This document shows, in pieces, positions 1 through 10,993 of a DNA stretch of 64,000 nt; the stretch's first letter is position 1; each line of letters begins with the position of its first letter. This stretch comes from Gremmenia infestans (taxonomy: Eukaryota; Ascomycota; Leotiomycetes; Helotiales; Hamatocanthoscyphaceae). Under the pieces are notes generated by a model. That model was not told where the DNA came from and did no database searches. It saw nothing but the letters and a program-made list of their open reading frames with translations. The stretch spans positions 682,001 to 746,000 of the forward strand of contig JAFEVB010000001.1 in assembly GCA_032629725.1 (NCBI GenBank). Direction: 5' to 3'. Position numbers and translations under genes: made by a program.

Positions 1-350
1 GCTTTTGGAAGAACTGGTGAGTGTATAATATTAGTCAGAGATAGTTTGCTTGTAGGGATGAGCAAACAGGGAGGAGTGTAACAAACATCATCATTGCTCA
101 GGTGGCCTTTCGACATGTTTGTGGTTTGACTGAAACTTGGAGGTTCATAGAACAACGATGGAGGGGGTTCTGTGCCGTGGGGTTGTCGCATGATTTTAGA
201 AAAGCAGCACCGATCCGGCCGATGTAAAAGGTGCTAAGCGGAATGGAACATTGAAAATCCGATTAAATGGGACGCCGCTTTCCGCCCCGCTATCAACAAT
301 CAAAAAAAAGCATCCCCAAGACATTTCTGTTCCCAACGACACCTTAAGAA
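1..350. other. Intergenic stretch upstream of SGD1-like gene
   Basis: No coding region can be supported here. A GT-type splice donor consensus follows a short open stretch at 17-22, so the first 16 bases could be the end of an exon of a gene lying outside the window, but nothing confirms this. The last 50 bases before 351 are A-rich then C-rich, as is common just before fungal start codons. Confidence 0.4.
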
Positions 351-3048
351 ATGGCGCCGCAGAACAAATTGAAGTTGCCCAAGCAACTCATTGACCAGCT
401 TGGACTTGGAGGTATGTAGCTGGTATATTCTACGGCTATTCATCATGTGCTGCAACAAACGGCATAACATAAGAGTGTTCTAGGCAATTACCAGACAGCG
501 ATTCGCTAATGAAGACTTCACAGATGATACTGTTACTTCGCATCGAAAGTCCGGACCTCCTACTGGAAAGAGAAAGGACTTGCGAAAGGCTGCACGAGCG
601 GAGAAGAAGGTTTCAAGAAATGGACCTTCTCCCGCAAAGAGAAAGAAACTATATCATGTACAAGAAGAGGTCAATTCTCCTTTCGAGGACTCTATCCCCG
701 AGAACCGCAAGAAACAAGCCCGAGAGGAATCCGAAAGCTCCCATAAACCAAAGTCGATCTTGAAGGCTACGAAAAAGGCGGATCCGCCTCATAATGCTCC
801 ACAGCCTCTGAAACATACACGCCCTGTTCGCTCAGTATCACCACCTGCGAAGATATCGAAGTCTGTTAAGAATAAGCTGGCCGAGGATGACGAGGAGATC
901 GCTTCTCTCGAGAAAAAGCTGGGCTTAAAGGGAAAGAAGAAATTGCCTCAATCTTTCAAGGATGATGGGTTAGATGAGCTATTGGAGGGCTTGGATGAAG
1001 GCGAAGATTCTGAAATCCCGGAAAGTAAAAAAAGAAAGGCCGAGGGGGATGAATGGTTAAACCGAAAAAGGAGGGAAGCAAGGGAAGCAAGGGAAACCAG
1101 CGGCCAGCAGTTCAAAGACAGAGAGGAGGATGAAGAGGATGATTTGTCTGATCAAAATAGTGAAGATGACGATGGTGCTTCTGATATGTCACTGGATGGC
1201 CCTGAGTTCCCTGACGATGATTCCGAGGATGATTTCGGTGGAATGGGAGATGATGGAATGATTTTGGACGCTGACGACGACTTCGCTTCTGATGATGGCG
1301 ACGAAGAAGACGAACAACCATCTCGTCCCCGAGTCCGTGAAAATCCATACGCAGCGCCGATCGCCAATAGTGATGCACCTCAGAAATACATACCACCTTC
1401 ACTAAGGAAGCCGGCGTCTTCTGATTCGGAGGCTCTGATTCGACTTCGGCGTCAGACGCAAGGTTTAGTTAACAGGCTTACAGAGTCGAACATGATTTCA
1501 CTTTTGGGCGATATAGAGAAGCTCTACCGGGATCACCCACGGCAGCATATAACCTCAACACTTGTGGACCTCTTGTTGACGTCTGTATGTGAGCCAACGA
1601 GCTTGCCCGATACTTTGATCATTCTCCCAGCAGGATTCATTGCAGCTATCTACAAAATCGTTGGTATGGACTTTGGAGCTCAGATCGTGCAAAGAAGTGT
1701 CGAGCTTTTTGATGAGCATTATCGTCGCTCTACAGTCGAGCCTACTGGCCCAGCAGTTCTAACAACTTACAGCAGTAAAGAAACATCAAATATCATTATG
1801 CTACTCTCGGAGCTGTACAATTTTCAAGTTATTGGGAGCAATCTAATCTTTGATTACGTCAGGATGTTCCTGGAAAATCTATCAGAATTGCATGCGGAGT
1901 TGTTACTGAAGATTGTCCGAACGTCAGGCCCTCAACTACGACATGATGATCCTTCGTCACTTAAAGATATAGTTGCCATGATCAGGACAGCTGTTACCAG
2001 CGCTGGTGGCGAACATAATCTGTCAGTCCGCACAAAGTTCATGATCGAGACGATCAATGATCTCAAAAATAACAAAATGAAGACTGGAGGTGCAGCGTCG
2101 GCAATCACCTCTGAGCACACCATTCGCATGAAGAAGACTTTAGGGACGCTGAATACGCGGAGCCTCAAAGCTAGCGAACCCCTTAGAATCGGACTTAAAG
2201 ATATCCAGGGCTCCGATAAGAGGGGAAAGTGGTGGCTTGTGGGTGCTAGCTGGTCAGGGGATGCAGTCGAGGAATGCAAACCTTCCGCGGCTGGTTCTGT
2301 TTCCACATCTCAAGTTGAGGATGCTGGAACTTCGGACCTGGTTCAACTTGCTAAAGAACAGCGAATGAATACGGATGTCCGCCGTGCGATATTTATCACC
2401 GTTATGTCTGCAACAGATTACCAAGATGCGTATCTACGCCTGACGAAGCTCAAGTTGAAGAAGGTGCAGGAGTACGAAATTCCGAAGGTCTTAATACACT
2501 GTTGCGGAGCTGAGAAGGCATACAACCCTTACTACACATTGGTTGCGAAGAAGGTCTGCAGTGATCGGAAGCTCAAAACCGCATTCCAATTCTGTCTCTG
2601 GGATTCATTCAGGAAAATGGGCGAGTCCGACGATGATGAAGATGTTGCGGAAGATGAAGAAGACGCCATGGATATTAGGCGTATTTTCAATCTCGCAAAG
2701 ATGTTCGGGTCACTTATTGCTGATGGTAGTCTTGAGCTGGGTGTCCTTAAGAAGCTCAACCTGAGCTATCTCCAGTCCAAAACAAAGTCTTTCATAGAAG
2801 TCTTGTTCGTTACCATCTTCCTCCAGTCTCAGAGGCAGTCGCAGTCCAAGCGAGATGAGCAGGCCGTTGTCAATATTTTAAGCAAGGCCAAAGATAATCC
2901 TGAGCTCATTGGGGGTATGCAGTACTTCTTAAGGAAGGTCGTGAGTAAGACGGATATTGCTGGCGGGAAGACGGAGAAGGAGACGGTGAGATGGGCTTGT
3001 AAACTTGCTGGAGTTACTCTGGAGGCCTTTGTTGCTATGGACAAGTAA
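351..3048 (+). CDS. SGD1: SGD1/NOM1-like nucleolar MIF4G-MA3 protein
   Basis: Likely homologue of yeast Sgd1 / human NOM1, a nucleolar factor for 18S rRNA maturation and 40S subunit biogenesis. About 864 residues. The N-terminal ~320 residues are charged and low complexity (Lys/Arg stretches, then long Asp/Glu runs). An MIF4G repeat domain follows at roughly 325-530 and an MA3 domain at roughly 643-755 (it begins VRRAIFITVMS), which is the family order. Exons proposed: 351-411 and 515-3048. Start ATG at 351; the first exon ends in phase 1 before GTATGT, and AG at 513-514 is the only nearby acceptor that restores the long frame, so this junction is less certain than the rest. The next gene, LPD1, is on the same strand 570 bp downstream. 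Confidence 0.88.
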
Positions 3049-3620
3049 GACAGGGATCGAGAAAGATACCACTGAGACGTTTATTGCTATGGGATAGGTG
3101 AGCCTAGATTGAGAGGAAAGACTACGGAATAGTCAATAGAAATGGATACGACTTAATTGCTCAAAGTTATGGAATGAAGTTCACAAAGACGCCATAATTT
3201 TCCACTTCGAGTATGGGATTATTAGTCAAAATGGTTGGTTTGAGGAGACTTATTAGTCACCTATTGTATGTACCCTTCGTGTGTCCCGAATACCCCTCGA
3301 GCTTTCCCCTCCGCTGAAGGCTTTATACATCAGTTTTCAAGGGAAACATTATGTTTCTCGAAGTGACATAGATGTGACTCAGTTACATAAGATAATGATG
3401 AGAAATAAACACTGAATAAGAAGAAGTATTTTGCGGTTAAACACGGAACTTAACATGCGTTTGGACCAATCACAACGCCGACAACGCGAAACTCGGTAAA
3501 AGTGTCCGTCCAGGCCAGGATTTCCTTTACATAGCCGTACAGTAGATTTCTGGGACAATCTGCCACCGGCTTCTCCCATACCTACAACATCCCAACACAA
3601 CAACCACCACATCCTCCAAA
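3049..3620. other. Intergenic spacer, SGD1 3' side / LPD1 promoter
   Basis: Nothing coding seen. It must hold the 3' untranslated region of the SGD1-like gene and the promoter of the LPD1 gene. Just after the SGD1 stop (about 3079-3096) there is a near-copy of the last coding bases, probably a tiny local duplication without function. Confidence 0.4.
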
Positions 3621-5378
3621 ATGTTTCGAAATTTAATAGGTCCCAGGGCGGTCATCAGGCCAACTCTTACGTATGTCACTTTCCAATTGCTCAATGCCAT
3701 CCGCATCCGAATCCGCGAGCTGACCGAGAAAATTCAAGCCTTCCTACCGTAGTCGCCCCCTCCGCCATTGCAAGATGGTCGAAACGAGGCTATGCCTCTG
3801 AAGCTGGTGAGTTGTACACAAGAAGTGCTGCAGCGACTTTATAGCTGACAAGGAACAGAGGAAAAGGATTTGGTCATTATTGGAGGTGGGGTTGCAGGCT
3901 ATGTAGCTGCCATAAAAGCCGGCCAAGAGGGTTTGAAGGTACAAACAGCTCACTCCCAAGCGCGTCATGGGACGAATGGCCCTGGATTCTTACACTTCTC
4001 ATAGGTTGCGTGCATTGAAAAGCGTGGTACACTCGGCGGAACATGTTTGAATGTCGGCTGCATACCTTCGAAAGCTCTCCTGAACAACTCGCATCTCTAC
4101 CACCAGATCCTCCACGATACAAAAAATCGCGGTATCGACGTCGGCGATGTCAAGCTCAACTTGGGACAGATGATGAAGGCAAAAGACACCGCGGTTTCTG
4201 GTTTGACGAAAGGTATCGAGTTCTTGTTCAAGAAGAACAATGTCGAGTACATTAAGGGTACCGGAGCTTTTACTGGTGAGCACGAAATTAAGGTCAACCT
4301 TTCGGAAGGAGGAGAGCAGACTGTTACAGCCAAGAACATTATCATTGCCACTGGAAGTGAAGCTACACCGTTCCCTGGACTTGAGATCGACGAGAAGAGA
4401 ATCATCACCAGCACAGGAGCAATCGCGTTGGACAAGGTTCCAGAATCTATGGTAGTCATTGGCGGCGGTATAATTGGTCTCGAGATGGGCTCCGTTTGGT
4501 CAAGATTGGGCGCCAAGGTCACAGTCGTTGAATTTTTGGGGCAAATCGGTGGACCGGGAATGGATGCCGAAATTTCGAAGGCTGCCCAGAAGACCCTGAA
4601 GAAGCAAGGCATCGAGTTCAAGCTCAACACCAAGGTCTTAGGAGGTGACACCAGTGGCGAGAAAATCAAACTTGATGTGGAAGCCGCGAAGGGTGGCAAG
4701 CAGGAGACGGTAAGCCGGCTCAATTATTTGGATGCTGCATAATCACTAACCGACAATCAGCTCGATGCCGACGTCGTACTCGTCGCCATCGGTCGACGAC
4801 CATATACTGCTGGCCTAGGATTAGAAAATATTGGTCTGGAGACTGACGACAAGGGAAGACTAGTTATTGACTCTGAATACCGGACGAAAATCCCTCACAT
4901 TCGCGTTATTGGAGACTGTACATTCGGTCCCATGCTCGCCCACAAGGCCGAGGAGGAAGGTGTTGCCGCTATTGAGTATATCAAGAAGGGTTATGGCCAC
5001 GTCAACTATGGGGCAATCCCTTCCGTCATGTACACACATCCGGAGGTCGCGTGGGTCGGCCAGAACGAGCAGGAAGTCAAGGCTTCTGGTGTAAAGTACA
5101 AAGTCGGCACATTCCCGTTCTCGGCAAACTCAAGAGCGAAGACGAACTTAGACTCAGAGGGTCTCGTAAAGATAATTGCGGATGCTGAGACGGATAGAAT
5201 CCTCGGCGTTCATATCATTGGACCGAGTGCCGGGGAGCTGATCGCGGAGGGAACGCTTGCAATCGAATACGGGGCATCGAGTGAGGATATTGGTCGTACA
5301 AGTCACGCGCATCCAACTCTTTCGGAAGCGTTCAAGGAGGCTGCGATGGCAACGTATGGCAAGGCAATCCATTTTTAA
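3621..5378 (+). CDS. LPD1: Dihydrolipoyl dehydrogenase, mitochondrial (E3)
   Basis: FAD- and NAD-dependent E3 subunit that reoxidises dihydrolipoamide in the pyruvate, 2-oxoglutarate and branched-chain dehydrogenase complexes and in glycine cleavage, in the mitochondrial matrix. Exons 3621-3670, 3739-3806, 3859-3938, 4005-4709 and 4761-5378 give 506 residues, the normal family length. The first ~40 residues are Arg-rich and free of acid, fitting a mitochondrial presequence. Seen: FAD-binding GGGVAGYVAA near 48-57, redox disulfide in GGTCLNVGC (Cys80/Cys85), NAD-binding GGGIIGLEMG in exon 4, and the C-terminal His-Glu pair in HAHPTLSEA (about His485/Glu490). All catalytic residues are present. 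Introns are 50-68 nt. Converges on the Gly/Cys-rich gene. Confidence 0.97.
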
Positions 5379-5873
5379 GCGTTTGCTCCGGGTGAGGCTG
5401 TCGAGGTAGCTCAAGTTTAGGCACGATCAGTTTGAGAGCGAGTGGAAGTGTAGCATTGATTCCCTTGTAAGAATAGATTACATAAAACTGAATTAAATGA
5501 CGAAACAAATACGGTTTGAAGCGTGGTATCATTCCAGCCCATCTTATTCGGCAATACTCATGGGCCCTTATTGAGCTGAAAGGAGAAACTTTAGATGTCT
5601 ATGAGTACAATACAAGTTGCCATACGTTCAAAGTCTAGACATTATTCAAAAAGCCGCCTGTGATTAATATTAACTGTACATGAATGAAATAGGAAAATAA
5701 ATACTGTCCTGAATCTCTCCCCTTTTCTCCTCTTGAAACCCTTGCTCCCAAATCCTTAACTGAACGAACATAGCATTACCTCTCGCGGAACAATATGACC
5801 CATAGCGCCATCCTGTACATGGCATCAAAAGAACAGTCTGGAATATCTGCTCCCCACGCTCACCGTAGTATCG
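5379..5873. other. Convergent 3' spacer
   Basis: Spacer between the 3' ends of LPD1 (+) and the Gly/Cys-rich gene (-). AT-rich in 5640-5710; no coding region seen. Confidence 0.4.
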
Positions 5874-6498
5874 TCAAGAATAGCTGCAACTTCTTCCAAG
5901 TCCGGGTCTCAGTCCCCTACCCCCTAGGCTCCCGTAACTCCCATAACTCCCATAAGCCCCACATCCGCCGGATCCGCCGTACCCCCCCAAACCTCCCAAA
6001 CCCCCCATGTATCCTTGGCGTCTCCTTGTCAGTCCACCACTATTGCCATAGCCGGGCATCAGAAGACCTGCCATACTGTTACCGCCAAGTCCGCCGACTC
6101 CGCCGACGCCGCCAAGTCGATTTTGAGAATACATATTACTGCGTCACGCATATGTTAGCAACCTAATCAACGTAGATCTCAAAGTCTAGTATTGGGAGAT
6201 GAACTTACTATCCACCATATCCAGACCCAGAGTCTTCACAGTAACTGCAATGAGCGCAAGTGCAGTCATACTGTTCGAGTTGCAAGGCCGCATTTGTACG
6301 ATACTCTCTGTCAATACAGGCTCCACAGATATGGTACCCTTGGGAATCATCGACACAGTCCAAGCAGTTGTCGTATCGACGGCGGCCTCCATGACCACCG
6401 CCGGTGTTGAAAGGACTGGTGCCGCCGAGCCCGCCGGATGAGAGGTAGTTCAAGCCACGAGGGCGCGGCATGAGACTTCTCCCGTATGAAGAAAACAT
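5874..6498 (-). CDS. Orphan Gly-rich, Cys-pair protein
   Basis: I do not recognise a family. Exons 6498-6209 and 6138-5874, joined by a 70-nt GT-AG intron in phase 2, give 184 residues. The N-terminal half has a compact cysteine block (CLDC, CGAC, then CTCAHCSYC) that could bind zinc or form disulfides. The C-terminal half is almost pure Gly/Tyr/Ser low complexity (GGVGGVGGLGG, YGSYGSYGS). There is no convincing signal peptide or membrane segment. A TATA box at about 6704-6710 on this strand and an 18-bp minisatellite lie just upstream, which supports a transcribed gene. It may be an RNA-binding-like or cell-surface-like low-complexity protein, but the function is unknown. Confidence 0.6.
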
Positions 6499-6647
6499 GT
6501 TGACCTTGAAGTATAAGATGCGTGGAGTGTGTATGATGCGTGGAGTGTGTATGATGCGTGGAGTGTGTATGATGCGTGGAGTGTGTATGATGCGTGGAGT
6601 GTGTATGATGCGTGGAGTGTGTGCTGTGAAGAATGAAGTATGTTCAT
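6450..6647 (-). other. Upstream ORF spanning minisatellite
   Basis: On the minus strand an ATG at 6647 opens a 65-codon frame through the six 18-bp repeats, so it encodes a repeated hexapeptide (TLHASY). It ends at 6450, past the main ATG at 6498 and in another frame. With the TATA box at 6704-6710, a normal transcript would carry it as an overlapping uORF. Translation is inference only. Confidence 0.4.
6517..6624. repeat. 18-bp minisatellite, six tandem copies
   Basis: Six head-to-tail copies of an 18-bp unit (GATGCGTGGAGTGTGTAT on the plus strand) start at 6517, 6535, 6553, 6571, 6589 and 6607. The first five are identical and the last differs in its final two bases. The unit length is a multiple of three, so frames stay open across it. 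It lies 18 bp upstream of the Gly/Cys-rich gene's start codon. Confidence 0.95.
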
Positions 6648-6702
6648 GTTCTTCGATTTGTTACTCAATGAGGAAGAGTATGGGGGTGGGTAGAGTGCTT
6701 CG

Positions 6703-6710
6703 CTTTATAG
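6703..6710 (-). promoter_or_regulatory. Putative TATA box of Gly/Cys-rich gene
   Basis: The minus strand reads CTATAAAG here, about 200 bp upstream of the ATG at 6498. A start site 30-40 bp downstream would place the 18-bp repeats and the upstream ORF inside the 5' leader. Confidence 0.5.
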
Positions 6711-7949
6711 GAACGGGGGCGCTGATCATTCAACAGGCACAGAGGTCCGCATGTTAGGCAACAATGGGGCTTACGAGATCGTAGGATGTTTTGTCGTAGA
6801 AGTGGTGAGAATGCCCAAGAGGAAGCGCCGGGCAAGGCGCTGTAACCTGACTGTGTTACGACCAATGTAGAAGACTTCTTTTCTCTGGCTGTTGGCTGGG
6901 AAATGGTGGTATGTCGGTGTCTTCAAATGGAGCATCTGCTCAACCTGAGCGAAGACAATGTGCAACATGACAAGCTGGGACAGCCTACCAAAACTGAAGC
7001 CGTGTTCGTGATTGGAAAAAGTGCTTGTTGAGGACCTCAACGGGCTTTGGGAGTAGCAAACAGTCCCGCTGACAATAGGAAATCAGCTATGCCCCCAACT
7101 CAAAATGCCTTACGAAGTCATCTGTACCGAGATACATGGAGCAAATGACCCTACAGGGCTCGTTGGCATCAGACCACAGGCTAAGCAGCTAGATAGAACA
7201 GGCTCCTTAGGATGGATGGGGAGAAAGAGGAGGTGTACCTACCAGACGAGCCCTAAAATCCCAAGACGACACCACTTTTGTAATTGATGAGTCGCCCACC
7301 AAAGCTTTCCCACTTGCCTCGAACTTCGGCCAACGAACTGTAGCACCAGACAGATTGTTCTCGAAAGTGCGTCGAATGTTGGGGATGGGTAAGCCTATAG
7401 ACAGCAGACCCGAGGACTACAACTACAACGATTTGGATCAGAGGGAAGTCCACAAACAAACAACAGTGCAGTGCTCCACATACAGCCCAACCCAACCGAA
7501 ACTTCAGATGATGGCGGTGGAACATTAATAATACATTTATTTGCCCTGCGACTTCGCGGCATATTTGTATCCGTATTTGCATTAATTCTGACGGCAACTA
7601 GGCCTCTGTCACGTTCACTTTTGTGGGAGATCAAGTGATAATGCCTTTGAGTGGAAAGTGAAAGTAAAAGGGGAAGGGGAGTGCGGGGGGGGGTACGTAC
7701 TATATCAGGTACGTACAGGTACGCGAGCCACTAAGAGAGGGGCTGGCGGCTGGCGCCTCACCGCCAGAACTATTGTGGCAGGGCGAAACGAAATATACGG
7801 TACTCAGGGATCCAGATCACTCACTAATCGGCTGATCCGGAGACATCCTGTCTTCTGTTTTACAAATACAACCTATGTCCTCTGTCCTATGGCATCTTTC
7901 CTGCAACCTTCCTTTGCCTAAAACTTCAACTACCTCCAATTGACTCGCT
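6711..7949. other. Intergenic region upstream of desaturase
   Basis: About 1.2 kb without a supportable gene; frames on both strands are short and compositionally random. A run of nine G at 7685-7693 is followed by two copies of the palindrome GTACGTAC (about 7693-7700 and 7709-7716), roughly 240-255 bp before the desaturase ATG. They could be promoter elements. Confidence 0.4.
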
Positions 7950-9728
7950 ATGGCATCCACGACAACGAAACCAGGGGGCCGGGCAGCTATATTATCTCGA
8001 AGAGAGGTCGAGGGGCTGATTGCCAACGGAAGATACATCATTATTGTCGACCAGCAGGTGTTGAAGGTAGACGCATGGCTGCAATACCACCCTGGAGGAG
8101 ACAAATCTATTCTGCACATGGTTGGCAGAGATGCCACAGACGAAGTGCATGGGTGCGTTGCTGTACCCCCCTCTCTATCCCGCCCTGCCTCCCTCACTCT
8201 CTGTCTGCCCTCACTCAGTAATCCGGCTAACATCTGCTGCCTATCTAGCTATCACTCGGCGGAAACTTTGAAGCTGATGATGAAATACCGCATTGGTACT
8301 ATCGACGGACGATGGATCAACTTTATACCACCAATACAAGGTGGTAAGTTTCGACCTTACGTGGAAGGAGTGGCAGACGACGAGGAGGGCCAGGACGAAG
8401 ACAAAGATCTATGCTCGGATATCTCACGGGCGCCCTCGCCAATTTTTGATACGGAAATATTGAGTGCTCGCCATCGAGGGACCTCCAAGAATGACCGTCT
8501 TGTATCTTCAGCGTCGTCAGCATCATCTGTTTCAGAGCCGGATGATGGCATGACTTGGCTAGACACCCTTACGCGGGAGCGAATTGATTTGGATATCGCC
8601 AAATACCCGTCCTTAGATCTAGCCACCCAAGACGAAGTGGTTCGCAAATATCGCCTGCTGGATGAACGAATACGAGCGGAAAGATTATACGATTGCAATT
8701 ACTCTGCGTATGCAATCGAAACTTGCCGCTACACCTTCTTCTTCTCCATGTTCCTCCTTTTCCTTCACTGGGGATGGTACATACCGAGTGCAGCTTTCTT
8801 AGGATGCCTATGGCATCAGCTCACTTTTACCGTACATGATGCAGGCCACATGGGTATTACGCATGACTTCCACACAGATTCACTCATTGGCATCTTCATT
8901 GCAAATTATATCGGAGGTTTGTCGGTTGGCTGGTGGAAACGAAATCACAATGTCCATCACATCGTTACGAATTCTCCGGAGCATGATCCTGACATCGAAT
9001 ATATACCTTTCTTCGCCGTCTCCCACCGATTTTTAGAGTCTTTGACTTCCACCTTTTACGAGAAGCTTATGCCCTTTGATGCTGTTGCTGAATTTCTCCT
9101 GCCCTATCAGGCTTATCTATACTACCCAATTCTCACTTTTGGAAGGTTCAATCTATACGTTTTAAGCTGGGGATACCTTCTTCGAGGGCTCGGACCGAGA
9201 AAAGGGCCTGCGTGGTGGCATCGATGGGTCGAGATTGTTGGTCAAGTTTTCTTCTGGTATTGGTATGGGTACGTGGTTTTGTACAAGAGTATCCCTACCA
9301 ACGCCGATCGGTTCGCTTTCCTCATGATTAGCCACATGATAACCATGCCATTGCATGCACAAATCACGTTGTCTCACTTCTCCATGAGCACAGCCGAGCT
9401 CGGACCGCACGAGTCCTTTCCACAGAAGATGCTCAGAACCACCATGGACATCGATTGTCCACAGTGGCTTGATTTCTTCCACGGAGGTCTACAATTCCAG
9501 GCTGTTCACCACCTCTTTCCAAGGATGCCACGGCACAACCTTCGCAGAACCCAGGCACTAGTCCAGGAATTCTGTATCGATGTAGGAATTCCATATGCAC
9601 TCTATGGCGTCGTCGATGGCAGCAAACAGGTCATCGGAAGGCTTGGGGAAGTCGGGAGGCAGGCAGCAATCCTTTCCAAATGCCAGAACACTATGGCCAA
9701 GAGAGGCGACTTGCTTCATGGGCATTGA
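7950..9728 (+). CDS. Delta-8 sphingolipid desaturase (cytochrome b5 fusion)
   Basis: Front-end desaturase that introduces the delta-8 double bond into the long-chain base of ceramides destined for glucosylceramide, in the ER membrane. The N-terminal cytochrome b5 domain has heme ligand motif HPGG (47-50) and a second His in YHSAE (about His70). The membrane desaturase part has three His boxes, HDAGH near 265, HNVHH near 302 and QAVHH near 487; the Gln in the last box is the front-end signature. A 96-nt intron (8153-8248) removes 32 codons and restores the b5 helix; it contains no stop and keeps frame, so unspliced RNA would give 592 instead of 560 residues. The region between b5 and desaturase (about 95-165) is acidic/Ser-rich. 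It stands alone between long spacers. Confidence 0.92.
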   Translation: MASTTTKPGGRAAILSRREVEGLIANGRYIIIVDQQVLKVDAWLQYHPGGDKSILHMVGRDATDEVHGCVAVPPSLSRPASLTLCLPSLSNPANICCLSSYHSAETLKLMMKYRIGTIDGRWINFIPPIQGGKFRPYVEGVADDEEGQDEDKDLCSDISRAPSPIFDTEILSARHRGTSKNDRLVSSASSASSVSEPDDGMTWLDTLTRERIDLDIAKYPSLDLATQDEVVRKYRLLDERIRAERLYDCNYSAYAIETCRYTFFFSMFLLFLHWGWYIPSAAFLGCLWHQLTFTVHDAGHMGITHDFHTDSLIGIFIANYIGGLSVGWWKRNHNVHHIVTNSPEHDPDIEYIPFFAVSHRFLESLTSTFYEKLMPFDAVAEFLLPYQAYLYYPILTFGRFNLYVLSWGYLLRGLGPRKGPAWWHRWVEIVGQVFFWYWYGYVVLYKSIPTNADRFAFLMISHMITMPLHAQITLSHFSMSTAELGPHESFPQKMLRTTMDIDCPQWLDFFHGGLQFQAVHHLFPRMPRHNLRRTQALVQEFCIDVGIPYALYGVVDGSKQVIGRLGEVGRQAAILSKCQNTMAKRGDLLHGH

Positions 9729-10993
9729 GATCTTGCAGGTCTTCTAGATTGCATCTTCCGCGTGTGCTTTAAGCATCCAAGATTGCTTCGTTTAGAGGTA
9801 GAAGTTGGCTCCCGCGAGAAGCAAAACTCCCAGCAGTAAAATTCCTTCGAATCGTATGAAAGAGCGGTCTATAGAGTCATGCTACCCTACATGTTTGTTT
9901 CTGTGTGACAAAATATTTCCACGTGTACAGGAATGCAGGGAGCCATAAATTTAGTTTCATATGCTTCATCGTTTGAATTTGAATTGGAGGACCTGCATGA
10001 TCCTGCATCTCCGAACTATTAGGAATAACTTGACTATCGTCAATTCAACTGCCAAGATTCATCCGCAACACGTTGACCCAATCCGCCGCAGATGACATTA
10101 GCTTCAAATCCTCCATACATTGTAGGGGTTAACACTTGTTTGCTACCGGTAGCTCATACGCCGGTCTGGGTAAACGTAAAATGTACACTTGCTTTTGTAT
10201 AGCCAAACAAATTCTAAACAGCCTAGCCTTCAAATAAATAAGTCTACTTACTACCACAAAAGAAAATAAATGATGATCATCAGATTATCAGCCGAAGGGA
10301 GCCAACATCGCAAACCTAATTATATTGATTAGCCCCTTCCCGCAGGGACGCGCTCGACTAACCACGGCGCTGGTTCGTCTGGTGCAGATAACACTTTTTG
10401 GTGAGACCTGGGGTGCCGGTGAAGCTGTGGGGTAGACTGGCACTCTTTGGATGACGTATCCTTCCCTCACTTCATTCGCAAATTCTAATGTCTATTCGGA
10501 TGCAATCATTCGAAGTATCTCATAGCTGGTAAGCCCTTGCAAAGAACAAAAGTTTGAGGAGAGGAACGTTGCCATAATGATGTCTCCTGATGATGACTGC
10601 GGCTGCTAATGCTTGTTTCCTTCAATCTCACCACCAAGCATAAAAGCAATCATATACATGTCCGATTATAGACGGATAGGCACGTTGTTTGTTCTTTTTG
10701 ACAACTGGGATAATACGCTAGGTAGCCCTGCTGGGTCCTCGGAAACAGGTGCTAAGTCTTGCGAAAAAGCAAAATAATCATCTCCACTTGCGACACAGGC
10801 ATGAATATATAAGCACTCGAAGAACCCGCACAGAAATGGGTTTTGTGTAAGAAAAGCCGACAACTTATAATCAATTGCCCTTTGTGAAAAAGTCTCACTG
10901 ATTTTGACCCGAACGCTTCGTCACTTTCGTCTTTATACAATCGTCCCGCAACCTCAACCTACCTTGAGAAATCCAGCTCGAACATTCTCCAAT
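9729..10993. other. Intergenic region
   Basis: About 1.26 kb. No gene can be supported on either strand. It should contain the desaturase 3' untranslated region. The distal end holds a TATATAA at 10806-10812 followed by a pyrimidine-rich stretch, which may be the promoter of the small spliced gene starting at 10994. Confidence 0.4.
10806..10812 (+). promoter_or_regulatory. Putative TATA box of small spliced gene
   Basis: TATATAA lies about 180 bp upstream of the ATG at 10994, in an otherwise unremarkable spacer. It supports, weakly, transcription of the small gene downstream. Confidence 0.35.

Noticed and set aside
4097..4723. 208-codon minus-strand frame inside LPD1
   Set aside because: Lies wholly antisense to a conserved exon of dihydrolipoyl dehydrogenase; shadow of codon bias.
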